Origin: Nepenthes gracilis
Lineage: Eukaryota; Streptophyta; Magnoliopsida; Caryophyllales; Nepenthaceae
Assembly: GCA_033239525.1 (NCBI GenBank)
Contig: BSYO01000008.1
Location: forward strand, 10,536,150-10,600,149
Direction of reading: 5' to 3'
Length of the DNA stretch: 64,000 nt
A model generated the notes under the pieces. The model worked only from the letters and a program-made list of their open reading frames with translations. It had not been told where the DNA came from and did no database searches. The translations under genes were made by a program, and so were the position numbers. How positions within the stretch are numbered: the first letter of the stretch is position 1; each line of letters starts with the position of its first letter. Positions 54,139 through 64,000 of this stretch are shown piece after piece.

Positions 54139-54428
54139 TGTGAAGTTTTGCGTCAAACAAAACTTAGAAACGGAGAGAAAGAAGGATGGCTGGGCAATGA
54201 CAGAGACGAGCTCAGAGAGAGGACGACGAAATGATGAAGAAAACGGATGCCATACTTTTATTCATTTCGCCTCATTGTTTACACAGCCCTCAACCACGCA
54301 TTTATACAAAGTATACAGCAAATACGAAAAGAAAATAAATAAAGGAAGAAAACAATACAGAGGAAATATAGGGAAAGAAATAAGAAGAAAATATTTGACA
54401 AATATTAATTATGTAATATTTCCTAATA
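54139..54428 (-). repeat. Element G: 3' LTR (290 bp)
   Basis: Plus-strand ends TGTGAAGTTTTG and TCCTAATA. It is followed by CCCCCCCGGTAAGG, the complement of the purine tract. On the element's own strand it starts TATTAGG rather than TG. Confidence 0.9.
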
Positions 54429-55903
54429 CCCCCCCGGTAAGGTGGAGCATATATGTTGATGATGCCCAACTTGGATAAGTGGAGTCGTAGGCGATGTGAT
54501 GGCAGAATTTTGGTAAACATGCCTGCTAGTTGATTATGGATAGTCATATGGTGGGTGCCAATGCTTCCATCTTGAATCTTGTCGCGAACCAAATCACAAT
54601 CCAACTCAATATACTTGGTACGTTCATGGAAAACAGGATTGACTGAAATGTGAAGAGCAACTTGATTGTCGCAATGGAGTTCTGCGGCATGAGATTGGGG
54701 AACCTACAAATCAAGTAAAATGTAACGTGGCCAAGATAGTTCACAGCAGGGAGTAACCATGGATCGAAATTCTACTTCTGCTGAAGAGCGTGAAACAACA
54801 GACTGTTTCTTGCATTTCCAATAGATAAGTGAATCTCAAATGAAAATGCAGTAGTCGGTAATAGATCTTCAAGTGTCAGGATATGAAACCCAATTTGTAT
54901 CACAAAAAGCTCGAAGCTGGATATTAGAAGTAGAAGAGAATAATATTCCTTGTCCTGGGAGTAATTTGAGATATCGCAGAACATGATAAGTAGCATTCAT
55001 ATGGCTAGAAGTTGGTCGAGTCATGAATTGACTCAGAATGTGTACTGCATAGCAGATATCAGGCCTTATCACAGTTAGATAAAGAAGCCTTCCAATTAGC
55101 CTTCTGTAAACACTCGGATCTTGTAGGATGGTTCCGGTCTCTTTGCTCAACTTCACATTTTGGTCCATTGGGAGTTTAAGGGGCTTGGAACCAAGGGTAC
55201 CGGAATCAGCGAGAATGTCGAGCGCATATTTTCTTTGGCAAATATGTATGCCTTTGGAGGATCGCGTGACCTCTATGCCAAGGAAATATCGTAAAGCGCT
55301 AAGATCTTTAATTTTGAAAACACTATCCAGAAATGATTTAATAGAGGCAATGGAATCAAAACAACTACTGGCAACAATAATGTCATCAACATATACAAGT
55401 AATACTATAAAGGATTTGTCATCTTCCTTAGTAAATAAGCTGTAATCAGCCTTGAATTGTGCGAAGCCAAAAGCAATTAGGGATGTAGATAGCTTAGAAT
55501 ACCACTGCCTAGAGGCCTGTTTAAAGCCATAAATGCTTTTTAATAGTTTACAGACTTGATTAGGTTTTCCCTTAGTGTAGCCTGGAGGTTTCCGCATGTA
55601 AATTTTCTCCTCTAAAACGCCATGTAAAAAGGCATTGTTAACATCAAAATGATATAAATGCCACCCTTTAATAGCAGCCATAGCTAGGAAGCATCGCATG
55701 GCAGTCAGTTTGACAATAGGGGAGAACGTTTCATGATAATCTATGCCTTCTTGTTGTGTATATTCTTTAGCTACCAATCTACATTTATACCTCTCAATAT
55801 TTCCATCGCTATTGAATTTTAATTTAAACACATATTGACATCCAATAGTTTTTTTTCCAGGAGGTAGATTAGTAATGATCCACGTTTTGTTTTGTTCTAA
55901 CAC
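54429..55903 (-). pseudogene. Element G: reverse transcriptase and RNase H (nearly intact RT)
   Basis: RT is open over 344 residues (55903-54869): TWIITNLPPGKKTIGCQYVF, KARLVAKEYTQQEG-like (here KCRLVAKEYTQQEGIDY), FDVNNAFLHGVLEEKIYM, SIYGFKQASRQWY, and the active site LLVYVDDIIVAS. The RNase H part continues with VIRPDICYAVHILSQFM, HVLRYLKLLPGQGI and FCDTNWVSYPDT, then a stop; the rest (54744-54430) is broken, ending in [17 protein letters not shown] copies element RNA. The RT domain itself has few lesions compared with the other elements here. Confidence 0.88.
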
Positions 55904-57460
55904 ATTTAATTCACTTTCGATGGCTTCGTGCCATTTTTCATCACGAATGGTTTGAGCATATGTTTGTTGTTCACTCTGAGATGTTATAGCGGATGAAAAA
56001 TGACTAAATGTGGGAGATAGTTTTTGATGTGAAATACAGTTTGGAAGAGAATATGATTTACCTGGAGTAGTCTGGGTTTTTGATTGACTGAGTGAGATCT
56101 AAGACACTTGATGGCAATGAAATTCCTTCAAATATTTGGGAGCCTTTCTAACTCTAGTAGTTTTACGAATAGGTATCTGACTAGCTATGAGAGATGGTAT
56201 ATTAGTAAATGTATTGTGTTCTGAATGATCGTCTATTAACTGGTCCGAATGTTTCCCAGACTGATCTTGAACTGGGACAGTAGATATGTTTGCACTATCC
56301 TCGACTGTTTGTTCAGCTACAGGATAGGGATCATGCAAAGTTGACAACCCTGGTTGAGTTTGGCATAGTTGTTCATCATTAAGCACAATATTGGGCTGTT
56401 CTGATGGGTATGTATTGGATAGGGTATTTGAGTTTTGATCAATGTTGTCATTCTAAAAAGGAAATATATCTTCATAAAAAATCATGTCTCGTGAATAGAA
56501 TGTACTATAATTATTCAAATCAATTAATTTGTATCCTTTAATTCCAAAAGAATAACCTAGAAAGATACATTTTCTACTTCTAGAATCAAACTTGCTACGC
56601 CCATGAGAAATAGTGGAAGTAAAACACAGACAACCAAATATTCTTAAATTTTCATAATTGGGTTCAACTCCAAAGAGAACCTCGTATGGGGTCTTATTTT
56701 CTAATAACGGGCATGGTGTTCTATTGTGATGTAGGCACCTATAAGAATACAATCACTCTAAAATCTTAAGGGAAGTCCAAACTGAAATCTAACCGCCCTG
56801 GCAACATTCAACAGATGTTGATGTTTGCGTTCAACTATTCCATTTTGTTGCGGAGTTTCAACACAACTCCTCTGGTGAATTATACCTCTTCTACCGTAAA
56901 AATCTCTTATGTTAAATTCGGAACCATTATCACTTCTGAGGACTCTAATTTTAACGTCAAATTGTGTTTTGATAAGTTTGTAGAAATTCTCTACGTACTG
57001 TTTGGTGTCTAATTTTTGTTCTAGAAGATAGACCCATGTGCTTCTAGAAAGATCGTCAATGATAGTGAGAAAATACTTATAACCCTCATAAGATACCTCA
57101 GTGAAAGGTCCTCATATATCATAGTGAATCATTTCAAACAATATGTGTGATTTATAGGTACTAGAAGGAAAGGGGAGACGATGTTATTTTGCCATTTGAT
57201 AAACGGAACAAGGATTATTATTATTAATAGAGCTCACTGCTCCTTTTACAAGAGGACTATCAATTAGCTTAAGTCCAGAATGTAAAATATGCCCTAAACG
57301 ACAATGCCAAATATTAATTGGAGACGAGACAGAGTGAACAGAAGGTTTAATGTTTAGATGACAACTTTTGAGAAGAAAATTAGTCAAAATATTTGAAGGT
57401 ACTTCAGCGTGCTTCAGATGATATAACCTATTTTTTTCTTCACCCATCCCAATCATTGTC
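55904..57460 (-). pseudogene. Element G: integrase (decayed)
   Basis: The GAG-pre-integrase HHCC region lies at 57456-57184 (NIWHCRLGHILHSGLKLI, CSVYQMAK). The core has the first Asp in MIHYDI followed by TGA (57112-57114, normally Trp), the second in VLRSDNGSEF and the Glu in NGIVERKHQ (near 56820). The C-terminal part at 56752-56453 shows NKTPYEVLFG, RIFGCLCF and KCIFLGYSFGIKGYKL. A spacer with RKTTRVRKAPKYLKEFHCH at about 56160-56100 links it to RT. Confidence 0.85.
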
Positions 57461-59010
57461 TAAGAGGTAAGGTCCTGAATTAGACAAATGTTAGAAAGGA
57501 AGAATATGCAGGAATGAAGGGTATCAGTTAGCCGCTTTACAGAAATTAAATTAAACCAGCATGAAGGAACACAAAGAACATGTTCGAATATCATTTTATT
57601 CGCAAGTTTAATATTTCCAATATGAAAAACAGGTGCTTTACTTTCATCCGGAAGATTAACAAAACATGAAAGATGAACTTTATGAACATATAATGCGGGA
57701 TCACGTATCATATGATCTGTGGCCCCAGTGTCCAAAATCTATATGTGTTTTTTATTATTCGAATGTTGTTGAGAAGGAAATACATATGATACCGTACCTG
57801 TCATGTTGGCAGCCTTTTGCTGCTCGGTATGTGGGTCAAAAATGGACTGGCTTGGCTTGGCCGTGTCCTTTGACTGAATCAATTCCATAAGTTGGTCGAA
57901 TAGGGCTTTGGTCAAAGCAATTCTGTCACAGCATCTCCTTCTTGGCCCGTATAATTTTTAAAGCTTGAGAGGTTGGCAGAAGGCACTGCGTTGCCAGATT
58001 TCCCATACAATTTGTGGTTAGGAGGATATCCATGCAATTGGTAACATTTATCAAGGGTGTGTCTAGTTTTATTGCAATGGGAACACACGAGAGCCTCAGT
58101 GTTTTCAATTTTGAAACACTGTTGCACCGAGTGTCCTGTGATCTAGCAGTGAACACAAAAAGGGCGGTCTTTCTTTACAGAGTGAATCGTTTTCGCAATA
58201 TTCTTTTGATAATTAAAATTACGTTTGGCTGTTAAAGCCATTGTGTGTGAAGGTTCCAGAATAGACAACATATTGTGCTGTCATTATTGCTACTGAATAA
58301 CAGAGAAAATTCTATTAACAGAGGGGAAAGGATCCATGAGCATAATCTGGTCGCGGGTGTGAGCATAAGAGTCATTTAAGCCCATCAAAAATTGGATTAC
58401 ACAATCATGTTGATATCGATCAGCAAGGATTTTCATCTTACCGCAATCACAGTTCGGGAGGGGGTCATAAACTAAGAGTTCATCTCATAAGGTTTTGAGT
58501 TTACCGTAATATATGCTTACTGGGTCCTGTTCTTGCGGAGGTTGGTTGTGACGATTTCTTCAATTGAAAGATACGAGGCCCATTTTGTTGAGTGAATCGG
58601 TCGCGTAACTCACTCCAAATCTTAGAGGCATCATCGACGAAGGCAACGGTAGACTTGATAGAAGGGCTGACCGAGTTTTGGATCTAGGAAACCACCATAT
58701 CATTGCATCGGCCCCAGATTTCGAAAAGAGGATCGGTTGGGTCGATTGGTTTGGGAACAGTGCCCTCAATGAAATGAAGTTTGCTCTTAGCTTTCAAGGC
58801 TCAGCGCATGGCACTGGACCAGGTTGAATAATTGTCGACGGTGAGTAAATCAGTGACCAGAGTGATGGCCGGATTGTCACCGATTTTCAGTCAAAAAGGA
58901 TTTGTGAGATTGTTTAGGATTTGAACACACATGTGTTCTTGTGAAGGAGTGAAGGATGGATTGGCAGCGTTTGATGTAGTTTCGAAAGTGGTTTGGTGAG
59001 ACGCCATTGT
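57461..59010 (-). pseudogene. Element G: gag and protease (decayed)
   Basis: The protease starts with MDTGATDHMIRDP at 57735, the copia D-S/T-G-A active site, and is open to 57460. Gag lies upstream from about 59007; it includes a zinc knuckle CSHCNKTRHTLDKC near 58075-58035 followed by YQLHGYPPNHKLYGK, and a core around 58770-58300. Gag is broken by several frame changes. Confidence 0.82.
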
Positions 59011-59021
59011 CTCTGATACCA
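59011..59021 (-). other. Element G: primer-binding site
   Basis: The minus strand reads TGGTATCAGAG, the canonical site for initiator tRNA-Met, directly adjoining the LTR end at 59022. Confidence 0.9.
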
Positions 59022-59311
59022 TGTGAAGTTTTGCGTCAAGTAAAACCTAGAAACGGAGAGGAAGAAGGATGGTTGAGAAATGGCAGAGACGAGCTCAGAG
59101 AGAGGACGATGAAATGATGAAGAAAACAGACGCCAAACTTTTATTCATTTCGCTTCATTGTTTACACAGCCCTCAACCACGCATTTATACAAAGTATACA
59201 GCAAATACGAAAAGAAAATAAATAAAGGAAGAAAACAATACAGAGGAAATACAGGGAAAGAAATAAGAAGAAAATATTTGACAAATATTAATTATGTAAT
59301 ATTTCCTAATA
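59022..59311 (-). repeat. Element G: 5' LTR (290 bp)
   Basis: Same length as 54139-54428, about 95% identical by eye. Followed by GAATA (59312-59316). Confidence 0.92.
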
Positions 59312-59430
59312 GAATAAAAAACTCAGACAAGGGAAGCAGCAGGATTTAAATTTGACAGCAATTTTAAGTAGGTCATACAGATAGACAGGGAAGTCCAGGA
59401 ACCAAACCCAAAATGAGTTAAAGGTTTTGG

Positions 59431-60399
59431 TGTTGGGTACCAATTTGATAGGATTTGTTTTCTTCTCCAAAGATTTTTAACCAGTAAAACCAGGTATGTT
59501 CGAATCGCTACCTGGGATTCTTATCACTGAATTTGACCGTAAATCAAACCCGATTAATAGACAAAGGGTTGGTATCGTTTCCGAACTCAGTAGGGTCACT
59601 CCCTCGTGGCACTTATGTCCACGGACTCACAAGATAGAAAAGGTTGCGGACTTTCTTTAGTGGTCTGAGAAGCTTGTCATAATGGACGAGGACTCATCAG
59701 AGGCGACATGTCCGAGAGGTTGCTAAAGACATGGACGAGGACCCTGAAAACGTAGGCGTTGACTCTCTCTCTCCGATAGGCCTGCTGTAGCCGCATTTTA
59801 CAGGTAGGTAGTTCAACCACTCTGATTGGATGTTGAGGCAGTTGCAACTTTCAAGGGTGTCAGGCTTGCCATTCTGGCACGCCGGGCGTACGCCTGTCAT
59901 GACAGGCTTAGGCAACGTGGTCCTGCCACCCTAGTACCAGTAGGGTGGCCGGGTAACCACTAGGCTCCTTGTGTATATAAAGGCATGTGTGCCCTTACTT
60001 GTCTAGCATCAAGCGTGCTGCTGAGAGTCTTGGAGTGCTTGTGCCGTGTCTTTGAGAGCAGAGTTGGAGTGAGCCTTGAGAGAGCTGTGGGCAAGCCTTG
60101 TTTGTAAAGATAGAGTAAGAAACACTTTTAGAGAGAGATTGTGAGATATACACTTGAGATTGTTTTTCTTTTGTTTAAGCTTGTGTAGCTAACATACTTG
60201 TAAATAATCCATTTTTATAGTGTATTCTTTGGTGATTTTTTTCTTAGTTGAAGAAAGATTTTCCACGTTAAAATCTCGTGTGTTCTCTCTTGTTTTTCTA
60301 TCTCTACTTTTGGCCGTCCGTCTGAGAGCTTTGCTTTGTATTGCTGTCCGAGTGTTTTGTCAGCTCGGTCACCGTGCCTTCCGTTTTTTTACGCCAACA
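59431..60399 (+). repeat. Element H: 5' LTR (969 bp)
   Basis: It begins TGTTGGGTACC and ends ACGCCAACA, giving a TGTTGG...CCAACA terminal inverted repeat. The end is fixed by the primer-binding site that follows. The partner LTR lies beyond the window. Confidence 0.85.
59974..59981 (+). promoter_or_regulatory. Element H LTR: TATA box
   Basis: TATATAAA about 540 bp into the LTR, in a context (CTTGTG before, GGCATGTG after) typical of an LTR promoter. Confidence 0.6.
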
Positions 60400-60401
60400 A
60401 G

Positions 60402-60412
60402 TGGTATTAGAG
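60402..60412 (+). other. Element H: primer-binding site
   Basis: TGGTATTAGAG, one base from the tRNA-Met site TGGTATCAGAG, two bases after the LTR end. Confidence 0.8.
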
Positions 60413-60451
60413 ATTTTGATTCTTTAAATGGTGATCTTGTTGCTGGCTGCT

Positions 60452-61210
60452 ATGGAGGTTAGAAGCAAAATGACTTGCTTAAACAGAGCCAACTTTGACA
60501 CTTGGCAGAGCAAGATGTCGGACTTGCTCTTTGTGAAGTCCATGCATAATTCTGTTTTTGCCATAGAAAAGGCGGAGGCAAAAATGGACGAGCAGTGGAC
60601 GTTGGAGCACAAGCAAGTATGCGGCTATATCCGGCAGTTCGTGGATAACAACGTGTACAACTACATTCACGGAGAGACGAATGCCAAGGAGCTTTAGGAG
60701 AAACTGGAAATGCTCTATGCCTCTAAGACCAGAAATAACAAAATTTACCACTTGATGAGGCTGATGCAAATTCGGTACAAGGACGGCTTATCTGTCGCCG
60801 ACCACCTGAATGAGTTTCAGGGCTGCGTGGACAGGCTGAATGGCATTGGGATCAAGTTCGAGGAGGAGGTGCTCGGACTCTGGCTCCTAGCAACCCTCTC
60901 GGACTTATAGGAGGTTATGAGGATCATCATTGCCAATATAGCTCCTAACGGCGTGATGACTTTGGAGATGGCCAAAGGAGTTGTGCTGAATAAGGAAGTG
61001 AGACGGCGTTCTCAGGGTACGTCCACCTCTCAGCACTTCGAGGTCCTTGTCACCGAATCAAGGGGAAGGAGGCGAGAACGTGGCCAAAAGTCTGAAGACA
61101 AAGGGCGGAGTAAGTCACGTTCTCGGTACTAGAACATGGAGTGCCACCATTGTGGTAAGAAGGGTCACATCAAGAAATTTTGTTATAAGTAGAAGTGTGA
61201 AAACGCTGAA
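60452..61210 (+). pseudogene. Element H: gag (decayed)
   Basis: The ATG at 60452 opens MEVRSKMTCLNRANFDTWQS; an in-frame ATG at 60428 is also possible. The core shows KLEMLYASKTRNNKIYHLMR, LSVADHLNEFQGCVDRL and GIKFEEEVLGLWLLATLSD. A basic region (SRGRRRERGQKSEDKGRSKS) precedes the CCHC knuckle CHHCGKKGHIKKFC at 61142-61186. Stops at 60695-60697 and 60908-60910 replace what are normally Trp or nearby residues in relatives. Confidence 0.87.
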
Positions 61211-62700
61211 AAGGAGAGAGGCGAAAAGAGACGAGGCGAGGAAGAGTCCTCGGTCTCGGTGCCAGTGAGAGGTGACCTCCTTTTGGCCTCTGCGAGTCCG
61301 AGGACTCTGCGGCGTGGCCGATCGGGCTTGATTGGGTGGTGGATTCTGGCGCATCCATTCACGCCACCTCCAAGAGAGAGCTATTCTCCACTTACACTCC
61401 GTGTGCCCCAGGAGTGTTGAAGATAGGCAACATGGAGACGTCTGAGATCATTGGACATGGCGATGTCTCCTTGATAACGAACAGTGGAGCATGACTGATT
61501 TTGAGGGACATCCGACACATCCCCGATATTCGTATGAATATCATTTCAGTAGGATGGCTTGACGATGAAGGCTACTACAGCGTCTTTTGTGACGGCAGTT
61601 TTAAGTTAACAAAGGGCTCCATGGTGGTTGCCCGAGGAGTAAAGGGCTCAGGCCTTTACGCGTTGATAGCCCAAGCCGAGGTGGCAGAGGTGAATACCAC
61701 AAGATGTGTGGAGTCCTCGGGCCCGTGGCACGAAAGGCTCGGACACATGAGTGAGCGGGGCATGAGTCATCTGGCCAAGAAGGGTCTTATCCCAGGGATG
61801 GATGGAGACAGGCCAAGGACTCGCCCTCACTGCTTGGCGGGGAAACAACGGAGAGTCTCCTTTTAAAGAGACGTATTTGGCAGGAGGTTCGAGGTCCTAG
61901 AGCTCATCCACATGGATGTGTGTGGTCCCCTCCCGGAAAGGTCTTTTGGAGGAGCACAGTACTTTGTCTCCTTCATTGACGATTGCTCGAGGAAGCTGTG
62001 GGTGTTCCTGCTCAAGACCAAGGATCAGGTCGCGGGAATCTTTGAGCAGTTTCATATCCTCGTTGAGAGTGAGACCGGGAGGAGGTTAAAGGCCGTTCGT
62101 AGCGACAACGGCGGAGAATACATTGGGACGTTTGATGCCTATTGCAGAGCTCATGGCATCAGACATCAGAGAACTCCACCGAAGACGCCACAGTTGAATG
62201 GCGTGGCCGAGAGGATGAATCGCACCCTAATGGAAAGGGTCAGGTGCATGTTGTCCGAGTCCAGGTTTCCGGGATCTTTTTGGGCTGAGGCCTTGAAGGC
62301 GGCCCCCACGTAATCAACAGGTTGCCTAGTAAGCCTCTGGACGGGGAAGTTCCAGAGAAGATTTGGATCGGGAAGGAATCAGCTTACAACTATCTTTGGA
62401 CATTTGTTTGTAAGCCCTTTGTTTATATTCCGAGAGATGAGAGAAGCAAGCTAGAGCCAAAGACAAAGCAATGTGTTTTTCTGGGCTATGTCGAGGACGA
62501 ATTTGGGTATAGGCTTTATGACCCAAAGGAAAAGAAGCTGGTCCGGTCCCGAGATATGATCTTCGTTGAGGAAGAGACCATCGAGGACATTGGGAAAGAG
62601 AAGAAGTCTCAACCCAATACTTCTTGGATGGACAGAGTTGATGTTGATACTGTCCGTCCAGTGCCTCTTGAGTTCGATGTCGGCGGATCATGAGTGGCTG
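61211..62700 (+). pseudogene. Element H: protease and integrase (decayed)
   Basis: The protease active site is VVDSGASIHAT (near 61337-61370). The integrase pre-domain has WHERLGHMSERGMSHLAKKG and PHCLAGKQRRVSF (61730-61865). The core has the first Asp in LIHMDVCGPL, the second in VRSDNGGEY and the Glu in NGVAERMNRTLM (near 62220). A frameshift at about 62310 separates the core from the C-terminal part with KTKQCVFLGYVEDEFGYRLY and VRSRDMIFVEEE. Confidence 0.88.
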
Positions 62701-62879
62701 GCAACCATGGTGATGCGGTTCCGGCGCCTCAGGGAGATCAAGCTGAAGATCTAGCTCCTCAACAGGCCGAGGTGGCCCCTGTGAGACGGTCGTCAAAGGA
62801 GAGACGTCCGTCCGTCCGTTCGCCTTCCAACAAGTGAGTTTGTCCTCCTCACTGATGCTGGAGAACCAGAAGATTTTGG

Positions 62880-64000
62880 CGAGGCCATGTGTAGCGCTCA
62901 GAAGGATAAATGGTTGGAGGCCATGAAGGAAGAAATGACCTCTCTTCATGAAAACCACACCTTTAAACTGGCTAAATTGCCCAAGGGAAAGAAGGCCCTG
63001 AAAAACAAGTGGATCTTCCAGCTGAAGATGACCGAGGACGCGACCAAGCCAAGACACAAGGCATGGCTTGTGGTGAAGGGCTTTTGTCAACGCAAGGGTG
63101 TTGACTTTGATGAAATTTTCGCACCCGTTGTGAATATGTCCTCGGTCCATGTGGTGCTCGGACTGGCAGCGGCTTTGGATTTGGAGATTGAACAACTGGA
63201 CGTCCGGACAGCTTTTCTCCATGGAGATCTTGAGAAAGAAATCTACATTGAGCAACCAGATGGTTTTGAAGTCAAGGGGAAGGAAGGACTGTCGTTTGAA
63301 GAAGAGCTTGTACGGGCTAAAGCAAGCTCCGAGACAGTGGTACCGGAAGTTTGAGTCTGTCATGGTCGGACAAGGATACCATAAAACTACTTCCGACCAC
63401 TGTGTCTTTGTCCAGAAATTCACAAAAAATGACTTTGTCATCCTCCTTCTTTATGTGGACGACATGCTGGTTGTCGGACAGAACAACGCTCGGATTAAGG
63501 AGCTGAAAGAACAATTGGGGTAGTCTTTCTATGAAAGACCTCGGACCGGCGAAGTAGATTCTGGAGATCAGGATATTTCGCGACCGAGGGAACAAGAAGC
63601 TCTAGCTGTCTCAGGAAGGCTATGTTGAAAAGGTGCTTCAGTGATTCAACATGGAAAGCTCCAAGCCTGTCAGTATCCCTTTGGCCAACCATTTTAGGCT
63701 TCTCGGACACTGAGAAGGCGCGTATGACTAAGATTCCTTACTTTTCGGCCGTTGGTAACTTAATGTACGCGGCCATGTGTACGCGGTCAGACATTGCTCA
63801 TGTGGTTGGCCTTGTGAGCCGATTTCTCTCAAACCCAGGGATGGGGCATTGGTTCGCGGTAAAGTAGATTTTCAGATATCTCCGTGGGACCTCAATGACG
63901 GGTTTGCAGTTTGGAGGAGAGAATCCTCAGTTGATTGGGTACACGGACGCAGACATGGCTAGGATGTTGATTCTCAAATTAACGTCCGGTACTTGGTGAA
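62880..64000 (+). pseudogene. Element H: reverse transcriptase and RNase H (decayed, cut by window edge)
   Basis: RT begins KWLEAMKEEMTSLHENHTF, then KKALKNKWIFQLK, EIFAPVVNMSSVHVVLGLAA and LDVRTAFLHGDLEKEIYIEQ. A frameshift near 63290 is followed by KKSLYGLKQAPRQWYRKFES and the intact active site LLLYVDDMLVVGQN. After more stops (63555-63557, 63603-63605) the RNase H region shows PYFSAVGNLMYAAMCTRSDI, then AVK and a TAG (63865-63867) where Trp is usual, then IFRYLRGTS and YTDADMA. Confidence 0.88.

Larger units (their letters stand above)
54139..59311 (-). mobile_element. Element G: Ty1/copia retrotransposon
   Basis: 5173 bp, with two 290 bp LTRs (54139-54428 and 59022-59311) differing at about 14 positions by eye count. 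Flanked by GAATC and GAATA, a likely 5 bp target duplication with one mismatch. A perfect tRNA-Met primer-binding site lies at 59011-59021. In transcription order: gag, protease, integrase, RT, RNase H, the copia order (integrase before RT). Short LTRs and protein motifs fit the Ale/Retrofit group by inference. Several Trp codons have become stops, for example TGA at 57112-57114 in integrase. It lies upstream of the GH2 exons in the same orientation. Confidence 0.92.
59431..64000 (+). mobile_element. Element H: Tork/Tnt1-like Ty1/copia retrotransposon, right end outside the window
   Basis: 5' LTR 59431-60399, primer-binding site 60402-60412, gag (60452 to about 61210), protease (about 61330-61490), integrase (about 61500-62700), RT (about 62880-63520), RNase H (about 63620 to the edge). 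Domain order is copia. Gag and knuckle motifs (ECHHCGKKGHIKKFC) resemble the Tnt1/Tork group. Many Trp codons are TAG or TGA, so the copy is dead. It lies opposite in orientation to the GH2 gene and element G. Confidence 0.92.

Noticed and set aside
62326..63441. Long minus-strand ORF of 371 residues
   Set aside because: It lies opposite the copia integrase and RT of element H, which have clear family motifs; the antisense frame has none and is a shadow.

Overview
The window looks like gene-poor plant nuclear DNA. It is AT-rich, and most of it is LTR retrotransposons of kinds known from flowering plants: Ty3/gypsy elements resembling the Tat group, and Ty1/copia elements. Two host genes are visible. 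Both have plant exon-intron structure and both are surrounded or invaded by retrotransposons. No rRNA, tRNA, CRISPR or bacterial-type gene was found. The species cannot be named from the sequence; a woody or large-genome dicot is only a guess.

Layout. 1-5083: right-hand part of a minus-strand Tat-like element (A) with its LTR at 4112-5083. 5084-15085: first copy of a duplicated host segment, broken by a 7.9 kb Tat-like element (B, about 5609-13514) and by a 371 bp LTR-derived element with palindromic ends (C, 13756-14126). 15129-18497: a copia element (D) that keeps gag and its 3' LTR but has lost pol. 18654-20346: second copy of the host segment, without B and C, so it preserves their empty sites. 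20347-23163: AT-rich spacer. 23164-34093: a complete 374-residue 2-oxoglutarate/Fe(II) dioxygenase gene of the ACC-oxidase-homolog type. Its second intron is about 9.5 kb because it holds a full-length Tat-like element (F, 24808-32225, target duplication ATAAG). 35809-49222: a 13.4 kb Tat-like element (E, target duplication GATAT), itself interrupted inside the integrase region by a 2.7 kb insertion (about 40523-43243) that may be a solo LTR of another family. 51204-52380: the last two exons of a minus-strand glycoside hydrolase family 2 gene, with the rest upstream and probably beyond the right edge. 54139-59311: a minus-strand copia element (G) with two 290 bp LTRs. 59431-64000: a plus-strand Tork/Tnt1-like copia element (H) running off the right edge.

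The Tat-like elements share one plan. In transcription order it is LTR, primer-binding site resembling TTGGCACCGTCTGTGGGAA, gag, protease, RT, RNase H, integrase, then an antisense accessory ORF, a purine tract and the 3' LTR. The accessory ORF runs opposite to pol and has two exons. In B and E it is flanked on both sides by element-specific minisatellites. B has lost protease, RT and RNase H; F has lost integrase and part of gag; A and E have many stops. No element here looks autonomous. The most distinctive observations are element C, which has U5-type ends on both sides, the spliced antisense accessory ORF with its minisatellites, and the non-GT donor of the transposon-filled intron in an otherwise intact dioxygenase gene.
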